Shown here one piece after another: positions 51,420 to 61,214 of a DNA stretch of 64,000 nt (positions are counted from its first letter, which is position 1; each line of letters starts with the position of its first letter). This DNA comes from Circinella minor. Taxonomy: Eukaryota; Mucoromycota; Mucoromycetes; Mucorales; Lichtheimiaceae. The notes below the pieces were generated by a model, which did not search any database, had not been told where the DNA came from, and saw only the letters and a program-made list of their open reading frames with translations. The translations under genes were made by a program, and so were the position numbers. The stretch lies in contig JAEPRB010000018.1 of the NCBI GenBank assembly GCA_016758965.1, positions 124,001 to 188,000 of the forward strand, read 5' to 3'.

Positions 51420-52161
51420 TTAATTGGTGAAATCAGTGATTCGAGCTTGCTTATATGTCATCTCAGCTCTTTCCTTTGTTTCTTCTAGAAGCTTAATTTT
51501 TTTTCGCACCAAGTAAAAAATATCCAGATCGTCCTTGTCATCTAGGGAAAGTCTTTCAACAAATTGCTAGTAGCAGTGCCTTTTTTCTGCCAATTTGATA
51601 CGGAGACTTTCTTCTACTTGCTTATAAAAGAACCCTGTCTCATCAATATTATAGATGCGTTCAGGTGGAAACTCAGAAATCTTCGCTTTCACAGCATTGA
51701 ATTTGTCTTGAATGTTATCAGCATTAACCTCCACCTCTCCAGATTCACCATGGATACGACGAGATTTAAAATCATATCGCCTCATAAACTTAGTTAACCA
51801 GCCATTGGAAAACTGGAAATCCTCCGGTACTTCAAGCTGGCGACGCCTACACTGGATTTTGGCTTGGTGAATAATGCTCGCCATGGAGATAGGTTGGCTT
51901 GCATTAGCCATATCAGTAACGTACTGAGAAAGTAACAATTTAAGTTCTAGGAGTGCAGGTTCTCGAATTTTTTTTGGCATTAAGACGGTGTTCAGTCATT
52001 GTCATATATTCTTCTTCTTTCTTCAAAATATCACTTATAGTTTGTTGACCAGGTAATTTATCCAGCTTAAATTCGTCTTTAGCCCATCGAGCAAGTCCAG
52101 ATTGAGTTATTTTTTCTCTTTGCTTTCTCAAACAAATAGCAAGTTTTTGGCGGTTTGTCAA
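51420..52161 (-). pseudogene. Transposase remnant: psq/CENP-B DNA-binding domains, start of DDE domain, C-terminal tail
   Basis: Read on the minus strand. The first segment (52161-51942) encodes an N-terminal HTH (LARWAKDEFKLDKLPGQQTI). A run of eight A (T8 at 51968-51975) shifts the frame, and the next segment (51980-51567) encodes a second HTH of Tc5/CENP-B type (FQFSNGWLTKFMRRYDFKSR) and the first catalytic motif (IYNIDETGFFYK). It then stops at TAG 51567. In the same frame, past the stop, a basic coiled tail continues (FYLVRKKIKLLEETKERAEM, ending ITDFTN at 51420), which resembles the C-terminus of pogo-like transposases. The middle and end of the DDE domain are absent. The frame has no ATG at its 5' end; a TTG at 52161 is the first possible start, so an upstream exon or decay is likely. 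Confidence 0.82.
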
Positions 52162-52295
52162 TGCAGATTCTTTGCCTATTGTTGATAATAATTAATAATA
52201 GATAAGTGAATACAATAAAGTAAGAATAAAATAAAAGAATAAAAACGATCTTTATTAAACAAAATGCCATCTTTTTTTATATAATATAGCTTAAT

Positions 52296-52390
52296 TTAAT
52301 TATAGTTATTCGTCCAGTATATTCTACATATTACTACCAGCTTAATTTGACTATAGTTATTTTCCCAGTATATTCTACATATTACTATCG
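52296..52390. repeat. Imperfect tandem duplication of about 50 bp in the transposon
   Basis: The string CAGTATATTCTACATATTAC occurs twice, preceded each time by ATAGTTATT, about 51 bp apart, just inside the right subterminal repeats. It is probably replication slippage or a gap-repair scar. Confidence 0.8.
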
Positions 52391-52455
52391 ACTGAGTTTC
52401 AATTCGCTAAACCGGTAATTCGCTAAACCGGTACCAATCCTCACATATATTGGGT

Positions 52456-52478
52456 ACCGGTTTAGCGAATACTCACTG
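52456..52478 (-). repeat. Right terminal inverted repeat
   Basis: Exact reverse complement of the left 23-bp end, followed by TA. Confidence 0.95.
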
Positions 52479-55406
52479 TAGATATATTGTATACCCAGAG
52501 TGCTGATTTTTTCTCTGTATATAATCAATTTAAATTTTACTTGAATATTTTTAAGGTGTACTTTTTTCTCATTGATGATATCTAATTGCCTTACCTAGCC
52601 AAGAATTTATTTATTTTTATAGTGTTACTTATGTAATTATAAAAAGAGTGAGAAGTATATATTTATATTTAGAAACGTATATACAACATCAAAACATTAA
52701 TATTTTTGCCAAGAAGAAAAAAATTATATTGTTGTTCCTTGAGTGATATCCCGCCCGCTTCAATCGGCTCAGTGATTCGGTTGAACCAAAAGCAGTTATT
52801 CTTTCTTGGTATCTTTGTCTTTGTGACGTATAAACTTTATACCTTTGGTTAATTCTTGTTGTTGTACAAATTGAGTAAAGTATTTCCAATGATCGGCTTC
52901 CATAGACTTGGATCCGAACGAAATTATCAACAAATTTTCCCATTCTCAAAATAACATGGAAAAGAGCGTCAACAGTCCGTATCTGTGAACCATTATAATA
53001 GCCGTGTGAGTACATCTCTTTTACAAATATCTAAAAAGTCCCATCTACATACTTTGCACCTACTTCTTTGTTTTTTAAGTTAAAAAAATAATTTATTTCT
53101 GGTTTTATTTTAACAATTATTATCATCTCCAGAATGAACTTACTCATTGGTCTTTTTTCCTACTGTTGCCATTATACGCAACTATTAAGTCATGTACACT
53201 GTATGATAAAAAAGGTTTACTATATGTCCAGATATTTTATTTGTATACCTAATAAGCTTCATATGGAAGATTGGGAAGAACATTTGTTTAACACTATCAT
53301 ATAATAGCATATATACTAATATGCTTAATCCCCCCCCCCACTTCATCATCATGTCTTTTTATTTCTCTCGAACACAATCACACCCATTTAGCATAAAATA
53401 AACAACAACGAAAAGGGGATGGAGTATAGTGTGTGAATGACTTGCAAGTTTGTCAATTTTTACTAAAAAGAGGCAAAAATCTTTTTTTCATCGAAGTTTA
53501 ATGTGCGGAAAATAGATTATATTTAATCCTGGACCGGAAGTATAATAATAAATACACTTTTTAAGGGAACTCCAATTTCTTTGTACGCCCATTCCTCTGC
53601 TCCCCTTCCAACCTTGTTTGACCTGATAAGAACTTAATTCTCAACAAAGATGAAGATAATTTATCATTTGAAAATTAGCTGTCGCTTTCATTGGGATGTT
53701 ATTAACATATAGACTTTTCACTATAATGGATAACAAAATTTCAATTTTCAGTGATTTTGGAATACAAAACATGCGTGACTCGTGCCAACTGAAAGAAAAT
53801 GTAAAACAAATCAAAAGGAATATAAGATGCACCAAATTGAAAATTAAAAGGCGCCAACCATGAGTATACACCTTCTTTTAAAGAGAGACTTTTCAACATT
53901 CGATACATATTTTCATCCAGCTTTTCTGCCAACTCCCCCAAATACTCAGAGCTTAATTTTTGTGCTACCATCTACAACGCCACAATTCAAATTGGGGGAT
54001 TATCCCGCGAAACCAGATATGTGGAACATCAGCTCAATTCAAGTAAAAACAAAATCCAAAAATAAAAGTAAGCGCGCTGTATTGATGCTTTGTAACTATA
54101 GAGAAAAGCGCGAACAAGCGAAAAAGGGTGGGGTTTTAAAGAACAGAAAATCTTCACTATCTATTTTGCACCACACATGCTAACAGTAGTAAAAAAGAGA
54201 CCATGGAAAAGAACAAGAATGCTCGTTTGCATTCTTTTTAATACTACATCAATGAGAAAATATACATCATTTCTATCATTTTTTGTGTATAATACGAACT
54301 CTACGTAGAAAAGGTAACACTCATATATAGATTTTCTGAGTGTGATTATTATTCAAGCTCTATACGTATATAATAAAAATCATATCCAATTTAGTAAGGT
54401 TACCTCGTACGCCTTGCTAGACTCAGCTTCTTTGGGGCTTAACATAAACTAAAGCACATCACAGCAATCACTGTATAAAGTATCATGAGCTATTAATGCT
54501 ATGGTCACAAGAATTACTAGACATACAGCTATACAGAATAATTATTTAGACTCGACTTAATAAGATCCTTCCTTTTTTACCTTTTATTCCAAATAAAAGG
54601 AATAGACTGATGGATGGCTATAATGATAATGGATAAGCTGATATCGTTTAGGACATAAAGGAGTAAATATATATATGACAACTGCCACACCATTTTTTAT
54701 TAATACTTATAAAATGTAATCAAAGCAGTGCACATTTCGATTATTATGCTCTTTTACATAAAAGCTTTACTAATTTAAGCTATAATATCCGCTGTACAAG
54801 TGCCCAACTACATTATTATTTCTAAAGGTATTGTCAAGATACTACTAACAACGAGATAGAAGTATATTTTTATAGTCCTACCATATACATGAAAAAAATT
54901 CAGAAAGATTTTTCCTCAACAACACTTCCATCGTGAAATAATTGACGAAAATGGAGATTATCATTGGTGACACCATACTCACCAGAAGGTAATCGCATCA
55001 GATAAGCTATAAGCTTACACTGCTATACCTTATTTCTGATATATACGTTGAAATTATATATTTTATTAAATATGAAATTAATTGAGCACACGCTGATTCA
55101 GCTTCTTGCTCTCGTCAGCTCACAAAGAGGGGTACTGAAAAACCTGCTGGGCAGCAGGAAAAATATGTAGGTGCAACATCAGTAAATGGGGTACAAAAAT
55201 AAAAGAAAAAAGATAGGGTTCAGTGATAATAGCAGTGATAATAACTAGGAGAGGGTTGACAGCATCTATGCTAAATGGAAGGATTGATAGAACTATAATG
55301 TTAGATATAAAGCGGGAGTCATTCGGCTTTTTTTTTTGTTTTTTAATAATACGTAAATGGCTTTTTTTTTAGTGTTAGTAGGTTCAAAGCTGGTGGCGCC
55401 TTGGTA
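52479..55406. other. Intergenic with coding-like fragments
   Basis: Holds the frameshifted fragment at 52796-53015, described separately. At 53860-54183 two frames overlap on opposite strands: minus (53971 downward, KLSSEYLGELAEKLDENMYR) and plus (FKLGDYPAKPDMWNISSIQV). Both have somewhat protein-like composition but I recognise neither. The rest is AT-rich, with a poly-C run at 53330-53339. Confidence 0.45.
52796..53015 (-). pseudogene. Frameshifted protein-coding fragment of unknown family
   Basis: From 53015 downward one frame reads SQIRTVDALFHVILRMGKFV, protein-like in composition. Near 52910 another frame takes over, reading SMEADHWKYFTQFVQQQELT and ending KDKDTKKE at stop 52796. Neither continues sensibly alone, and the change of frame has no obvious GT-AG intron between. 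I do not recognise the family. It lies 318 bp outside the transposon. Confidence 0.4.
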
Positions 55407-56525
55407 TTATAGAATTTGAATCTTGACTGTTGATTGCAGTTGACGAGGGCTTGACATGGCATGATCATAGTCTGCTTGATTGATCCATCCTTGTGAATTG
55501 AAAAAGCTTGCTATTTTACCCATCAAAGTACAAGGTTGTGCTGCAATGGCGCGCAGGCATCGAGTTCGATGACACTGCTTGGAAATAGTATCTCGTTCGG
55601 AAATGGAACATTTTTCATACTTTGGATCTTTAAGGTTATCCTGGTGAGTCGGGTCAAAATCTTTAAGAATGAGAATCTTGGCAATTTGCATAATTGATAT
55701 GATTTCTGGTAAGTAGTGGTGATGTACTAGTAGACCAATAATGTTTCTACCTGGGAAAGAGATATCTAAAATACGTGAAGTATTGATGTTCAAGTGGCGA
55801 AGTAGTTTACGTGTTTCCACATTCCATGTCAACAACGTACTACAAGACAGGACGTAGTTGAATTTTGGTTGGGTGGTAGGAAATTGGAAGAAATTGCTTG
55901 CTTCAGTAGTGTTGGTTACACATATATTATTTATGCTGGCGGGGTTACTATCCATTACGTGTCGAAGTTTTTTGTTAGGTGGTTCGTGAGTAGTAGGACT
56001 AATAGAAGTAGTTGGTGCAGAACGAGGCTGTTTAATACGTTCTGTAAGTTGTGGAGGTGTTGTAGCAGTCAGCTTAGTAGTAATATTTTTACTATTTGCT
56101 GAAGGTGGAGTTGCTTCATCATGGGGATTGAGCGTTGGTTGCTTTTGGTGAGTTTTGGTTGGTGGTGACTTTGACAATGTCGGTTGTGATGGTGACAATG
56201 TCAATGAGGTTTGTGGCAAAGTGGTTTTTGGTTTGTCCAATGTAGTGGACATGGGTGAGAGGGTCATTGAGAACACGGAATGAGTGCTCAAAAATGGTGT
56301 TGGTTGAGTCGTTTTTTTCGCGAGAGCTGTTTCAAGTTCCTTGACTTTGGCTCGCAAGGATTCACAGAGCTTGTTAACACGATCAAATTGCTGACGGTAG
56401 TATTGTTCATTATCTTTGGCCTGGCGAAGAAGATCCTCAGGAGACAGACGGAACGAATCCGCTGCCTTCCGAACTTCCTCTGAGTTAGGTTTACGGTAGT
56501 GTTTCGTAATGGTTTTGGCTGTATG
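55407..56525 (-). CDS. Uncharacterised 372-codon open frame, possible retroelement or repeat-family protein, start lost or upstream
   Basis: The frame is open from 56525 down to a stop at 55407, but its first in-frame ATG is at 56267, inside what already looks coding. The N-terminal part before that ATG is charged and helical (SEEVRKAADSFRLSPEDLLR and a coiled coil LRAKVKELETALAKK). It is followed by a Thr/Pro/Ser-rich linker of about 120 residues and a compact C-terminal domain (YVLSCSTLLTWNVETRKLLR, SRILDISFPGRNIIGLLVHH, CLRAIAAQPCTLMGKIASFF). This three-part layout resembles ORF1-type proteins of non-LTR elements, but no reverse transcriptase lies next to it and I cannot name the family. 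Absence of an ATG suggests 5' truncation or an unseen upstream exon. Confidence 0.55.
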   Translation of the reverse strand, partial: HTAKTITKHYRKPNSEEVRKAADSFRLSPEDLLRQAKDNEQYYRQQFDRVNKLCESLRAKVKELETALAKKTTQPTPFLSTHSVFSMTLSPMSTTLDKPKTTLPQTSLTLSPSQPTLSKSPPTKTHQKQPTLNPHDEATPPSANSKNITTKLTATTPPQLTERIKQPRSAPTTSISPTTHEPPNKKLRHVMDSNPASINNICVTNTTEASNFFQFPTTQPKFNYVLSCSTLLTWNVETRKLLRHLNINTSRILDISFPGRNIIGLLVHHHYLPEIISIMQIAKILILKDFDPTHQDNLKDPKYEKCSISERDTISKQCHRTRCLRAIAAQPCTLMGKIASFFNSQGWINQADYDHAMSSPRQLQSTVKIQIL

Positions 56526-59348
56526 CTAAACACTTTCCAATAAAAGTGTTTTAAAAGCGGAAAAGGGCCTTTCCTCTGAGATATACTGTAAAAAGAACGA
56601 AACTAGTAGTCTACAGGCTATTTGATGATAATGTCAAAAAGAAAAAACAAAAAAAAATGTAATAGGTTATAGTAATATATCTGCCTAATTACATCAGGAG
56701 CCTCTAATTGTTAATTTCACACTGAAAAAGAGAAACAATAGCCATGTTAATCTTTTTTTCAAACGAAATAATAATAATTATAAATTATACACATCTTGGT
56801 AAATAATATGATACGGAAATGAGTTTCTATAGCATGTTTTTCCAAATCTTCCACTTGTTGTTGTTGTTGGCGCATATATGGAAATACGTACTAATTATTT
56901 GTTGGTTTATCATAATATATAGTATCGTTTCTTCCCATGTAAAATCATTGTATTATATATATACTTAATGTTTACCGAGAGATGGAAAGAGTAAAGTGAT
57001 TAGCTCTTTATTTTTTTACCCTGTTTGTAACACAATCCAAGTATTTAACTCCCTTTATGTCATATAAAAAGTAACCCATTCATGTCCATAAAATGGGTCG
57101 GTGTGGGCCGTCGCTTGCTCTCACAAGAGAATATCCATGTGTGATAATCTAGTTTTACATACACCGTCATTAATTGCAAGTTTATTCACTTATAGTTTAT
57201 CCCGTTGAAATAACGTGTTAAGCTATGCCCAAATAGCAGGATTATACAACATGCTTCAGTTAGATTAATAAGTAAAAACCGTATGTTGACATTAAGAAAA
57301 TGGAAAAAATATATATTAATAAGTAGTGCTTTTTTTCTTTCTCCACAATGATTAATGTTTATACCAAATACAACTGCTTTGTTTATTAAGAGACAATTGA
57401 AACTTGACTTACAGTCTACCGGTAAACAAGAGAAAATATAAAAACTTGTAAAAATTTTGTTATAGTTCTTGAATTTGTCATTATCATTACATTTTGAAAG
57501 AGAACTTGCTCCATGACAGCCAAAAGGGAGCACAGTCTCTATAAATATTAGAAACGCTCTATACCGAATCTGTGCACTAGAAGATTGATCCGTAGTTCTC
57601 TATATTTAATTCAAGGGTTTTTGTATTCAATCGATGGCTACTAAGCTATTGTAGAAGTCATTACGTACTTCTAACTGTTTATATACCAAACGATTATTAT
57701 TACTATCATAAGCCTTTAGTTAGATACGAGGAAGAATAAACTTATTTTCTTTAGTATAAGCAAAGAGAACAAGAAATATCGTTTACTTGCTAATAGAAGT
57801 TTGTCTTGCAAGGGGAAGGTCTGCTATGGTTATACTATTACTATTGTATGAAGTCTTACATACAAAAAAAAAAAAACTATCGGGGTTTCTTCCTTTGATA
57901 AAAGAAATTAAACTTTGTTTGATTAAATGACTGTGTATACAGAATATTATCTTCATGATACGGTAGTTTACATGCATATAGATAGTAATAATTTATACGT
58001 ATACAAGTGATAAAACTTATTTTTAAACGTGATGGGCTTATACTATAAAGTATCTACATGTATAAATACAGCCTAGAGAGTTTTTCATTATTTACAGCAT
58101 CCTCGATACGTACAAAACATAGCAGCAGGCGTAAAGATTGTTGCATTGATGTCGGAATGTATTTGTATCACTGATTATCTAAAAATCTGAGGGAGTAAAT
58201 TTTTGTTGCATTTAACTAAAGTTCATGAATCGCCATCCCTAGTAGTTGCTTGCCGATTATGCGATTCTTCTTTACTGGTCCTCGATACAGTGTCTGTAAT
58301 ATTTTATATTGAAGCTATTTTAAATATAACATATTTAGTGCTGTGTAGCCATGGTTTTGAATGAAATGTGGGGGAACGTTAGCTTATCAGGTCCTAACAT
58401 GAAAAAAGGGGCAATCACATGCAGATATCGCCAATGCTATAAAGAGACAAATATTGTATAGCTAGATATTATTATATGTTGACATGTAAGTTCTTTGTTA
58501 CAATTAATTGATTTCTAGTCAGCACTTGTATTAACCAATTGTAGTGTCATTACTATAGAAATAAAGCAAATAAGACGAAGTTGTTTTTTAGAAGACATGT
58601 TAATATATTTTCATCACCGATAGTTTTCTATATGCGTATAGTAAAAAAAATATTGCCCTATGCCAGAACTCCAATTATGAAAAAATAAGAGCGAGCTATA
58701 ATGTGTTATATTATTGTATCCGGTACGTACAGCTATATACTCGATTATCGTTTACCGTTCATGCATAATTTGTTAATATCTTCATTAGTTTAGACTTATT
58801 AATGCCATTGTAAGTATAGTAATTTAATGGTCTTTACAGTTTATTATTTATTTATAACTGGATATATTGGGACGATTAGGACGTTGTTGAAATTATCAAC
58901 ATTTTGTATTTGCAGAATACTGACCTGACGTATGCCTGGTTAAAATAATGAAGGGATATTGATGACAAGTACATCTATAGTCATCAATTATACATCCCAT
59001 CTACTCCAGATATGAACAATATATGTAAAGAAAAAATAATGATTCTCTTAGTGACATTTTAAAGCCTCGAAAAATAACTTGGTCAATTCGTGCTGTACAT
59101 AGAATGTGATATTTTATGCTGAGGTAAATGAAATAATTTCGCTACTATTTTTTTTTATTTACAACTTTTCCAGTACAGCATAATACGCGTCTTTTAAGTT
59201 GTAATTCAACTTTTCAACATTTCCCTCCCTCTAATAAAAAAGAATGTAAGTTGATACAATGAAGTTTATTGTGTTCGTTTTACAATAAAACTAGCTTCCA
59301 TTTAAACACAGGATTACTTAAGGTTCAGTTTTCTTCTTCCAGATAACT
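56526..59348. other. Intergenic, no gene recognised
   Basis: About 2.8 kb. Frames such as 57186-57533 (minus) are open only because the sequence is AT-rich. The last 300 bp should contain the DPY30 promoter. No repeat element with recognisable ends was found. Confidence 0.5.
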
Positions 59349-60017
59349 ATGGATCTTCGTGACATAACTGATAATGTACAGCAACGACATCAATCGAACC
59401 AACAACAAACATCACAGCAGGAACACACAACTGATAATGTTAAGCAAGAGGTAGGGATTAGATAACTAAAGAGTAAATCTAAGGCAGTTATTTTTAAGAA
59501 TTACTCTAAACATTACATATATATAATTATAGGTAGAATATACCAAAGGACCCAATATGCCAGGTCGATCTGCACAGCACACACCGTTTTCCGAATTGAC
59601 CAGTCAGTTGCAGCAACAAGATACACAAAAACAACCCGAGAATATATCTCCACGTACATATCTTGATAGTACTGTTGTCCCAACTTTGTTAGAAGGACTT
59701 AAACGTGTAGTATTGGAACGGTAAAATGACAAGAATGATAAATAAATACGATGGTGGATGAATGGTTAACTGATCTGTGAACGGATAATTTATATACTCT
59801 TTTTTCTTATATAAGTCCATCGGATCCGTTGGCATATTTAGGACAATATTTATTAGACTGTTCGGCTAACCTTAAGGCCGAAAACAAAAATACAATGCGA
59901 CCGCCCCAATCCCAATCCCAATCCCAAGGTGGAGCATCAACTTCATCAACAACAGCAACATCGTTATCACTACATTCATCTCCATCTTCATTTGTTAAAA
60001 AGGAATCTCAATCATAA
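59349..60017 (+). CDS. SDC1: Dpy-30/Sdc1-like COMPASS subunit (3 exons)
   Basis: A small subunit of the Set1/COMPASS histone H3K4 methyltransferase. Exons are 59349-59450, 59533-59720 and 59816-60017, giving 163 residues. The Dpy-30 dimerisation motif is at about residues 73-113: SPRTYLDSTVVPTLLEGLKR followed by VVLERPSDPLAYLGQYLL, matching the TRxYLDxTVVPxLLxGL and RPxxPxxxLxxYLL pattern that docks on the Ash2 C-terminus. The N-terminus is Gln-rich (QQRHQSNQQQTSQQ) and the C-terminus is a Ser/Thr/Gln-rich tail with a repeated QSQSQ, both probably disordered. The symbol is by family; it is convergent with FHIT, with 100 bp between stops. Confidence 0.9.
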
Positions 60018-60117
60018 AATATATATATATAAATATATATGTTTTATATATCTACAAAAAGAATGGGGGAATTGGTAATCTATATGCATATTATTGTTAT
60101 TACTCTCTTTTTTCTTT

Positions 60118-61010
60118 CTAATTTGTTGATATAAAGAATGGACGAAGCATATCTGCTTCCTCTTTCATTTCTTGTTCACTACGTGGCAATCGCTCCTCAT
60201 TGTCCACGCGAATTTTACTTTTTCCTGCTAATTCATCATAAATATCATCGTTATTTGCCCAATCGCCAACTTTGCGTGGTATTACATGCATATGCACATG
60301 TGGAACCTATAATATAAAATACATTTAAAACTACATTATTTTCTGTTTCTCCATATACAAATTGGTCGATTAATTTTTGATTTTTTACGAGGTAATATGC
60401 AAGTATATCTAGATGCATTATTTACCGTTTGGCCGGCTTGAGGGCCGTCTTGGATGACAGTTGTAAGTGATGTACATTCGTATGCATTTTCTACAACATT
60501 TCCGATACTTTTTGCACTTAGCATCATATCAGTTGCCTACCAGTAACAACAAGAAACCATAACGACCAAACATAGGTAATGTTAGTATCCAAGGCAATAG
60601 TAACTCCAATTTAAGATTGAATTATTTTTGTCTACCTCTTCGTCACTTAAATCTCTAACCCGAGGTGCGACACGACGAGATATTACAAGTACATCTATAG
60701 AAAAACAATTAGCAGTTTACTCACTTCATGAATAAGTTAAACTTTTATCAATAAAATAAACGTACGACCGCTAAATGATAGTATGAAGTTTATATCATTA
60801 TTAGGTTAAAATAAAAATTTGATCTTGTCGCGTTAACATATTCCAGTCTCTTTTCTTGCACCTTCAAAAATGAGCAAGTAGAAAAAAAAAAGATCGTACA
60901 TACGGTGTAATAGGCTTCAAATTAACCAAACCAAGACAATACTTGGATTTGAAGAAAACTTGAGAATCTGTGATTTTATGTGGACCAAATTGGTACATTC
61001 TTGTCAGCAT
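60118..61010 (-). CDS. FHIT: Fhit-type diadenosine triphosphate hydrolase (5 exons, one of 5 nt)
   Basis: A HIT-superfamily enzyme that hydrolyses Ap3A and related dinucleotides (fungal names Aph1/Hnt2). Exons are 61010-60904, 60770-60766, 60694-60636, 60536-60426 and 60306-60118, giving 156 residues. The second exon is only five nucleotides (CGGTC), flanked by TTTAG and GTACGT; including it gives ITPGHVLVISRR, the conserved PGHVLV strand, and keeps the frame, whereas skipping it breaks both. The catalytic histidine triad is H97-V-H99-M-H101 (VPHVHMHVIPRK), preceded by TVIQDGPQAGQTV as in Fhit. ATG 61010 gives MLTRMYQFGPH; the ATG at 60998 aligns better with the human start and may be the real one. 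It diverges from HIS6. Confidence 0.92.
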
Positions 61011-61214
61011 AACCGAATAAAAAAAAACGAAAACTGGAAAAGAAGTCGAAGAAAAAAAAAGTCCGGTTCTAACGGTGAGTCAGAGACAACTTGAACAAGA
61101 ACTAAAATCCTGACATTCAAAATTTATTGATCGTGTTCTTTCCCTTTCCCCCCCCCCGCAATTCTCTTTAATTACTTTTTAAAAAGAGTTTTTACTTGAC
61201 ACGTCCAAATAATA
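61011..61214. promoter_or_regulatory. Short divergent promoter between FHIT and HIS6
   Basis: 204 bp separate the two start codons. A perfect palindromic TGAGTCA lies at 61076-61082. A pyrimidine-rich block (about 61136-61160, with ten C) sits just upstream of HIS6. Confidence 0.7.
61076..61082. promoter_or_regulatory. Gcn4/Cpc1-type site TGAGTCA
   Basis: The exact consensus TGA[C/G]TCA, 133 bp upstream of the HIS6 start. In fungi, HIS genes are classic targets of the bZIP amino-acid starvation regulator Gcn4/Cpc1 (known). A 7-mer can occur by chance, but its place before an amino-acid biosynthesis gene makes function likely. Confidence 0.65.

Larger units (their letters stand above)
51138..52478 (-). 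mobile_element. Pogo/Tigger-type DNA transposon, internally deleted (1341 bp)
   Basis: The element is bounded by perfect 23-bp terminal inverted repeats starting CAGTGAGTATTCGC and ending in CCGGT, and is flanked on both sides by the dinucleotide TA (51136-51137 and 52479-52480), the target duplication of the Tc1/mariner-pogo superfamily. A 14-mer TTCGCTAAACCGGT and close variants recur at 51147, 51162, 51178, 51237, 52403, 52419 and inverted at 52456. The minus strand encodes remnants of a CENP-B-like transposase. Full pogo-like elements normally need around 500 codons, so this copy lacks most of the catalytic domain and cannot be autonomous. Confidence 0.92.

Noticed and set aside
52751..52800. 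Possible tRNA T-arm (GGTTGAACC)
   Set aside because: No matching acceptor stem, anticodon arm or spacing around it; it lies within the frameshifted coding fragment.
57186..57533. Minus-strand frame of 115 codons
   Set aside because: AT-driven composition, no motif, no exon-like context.
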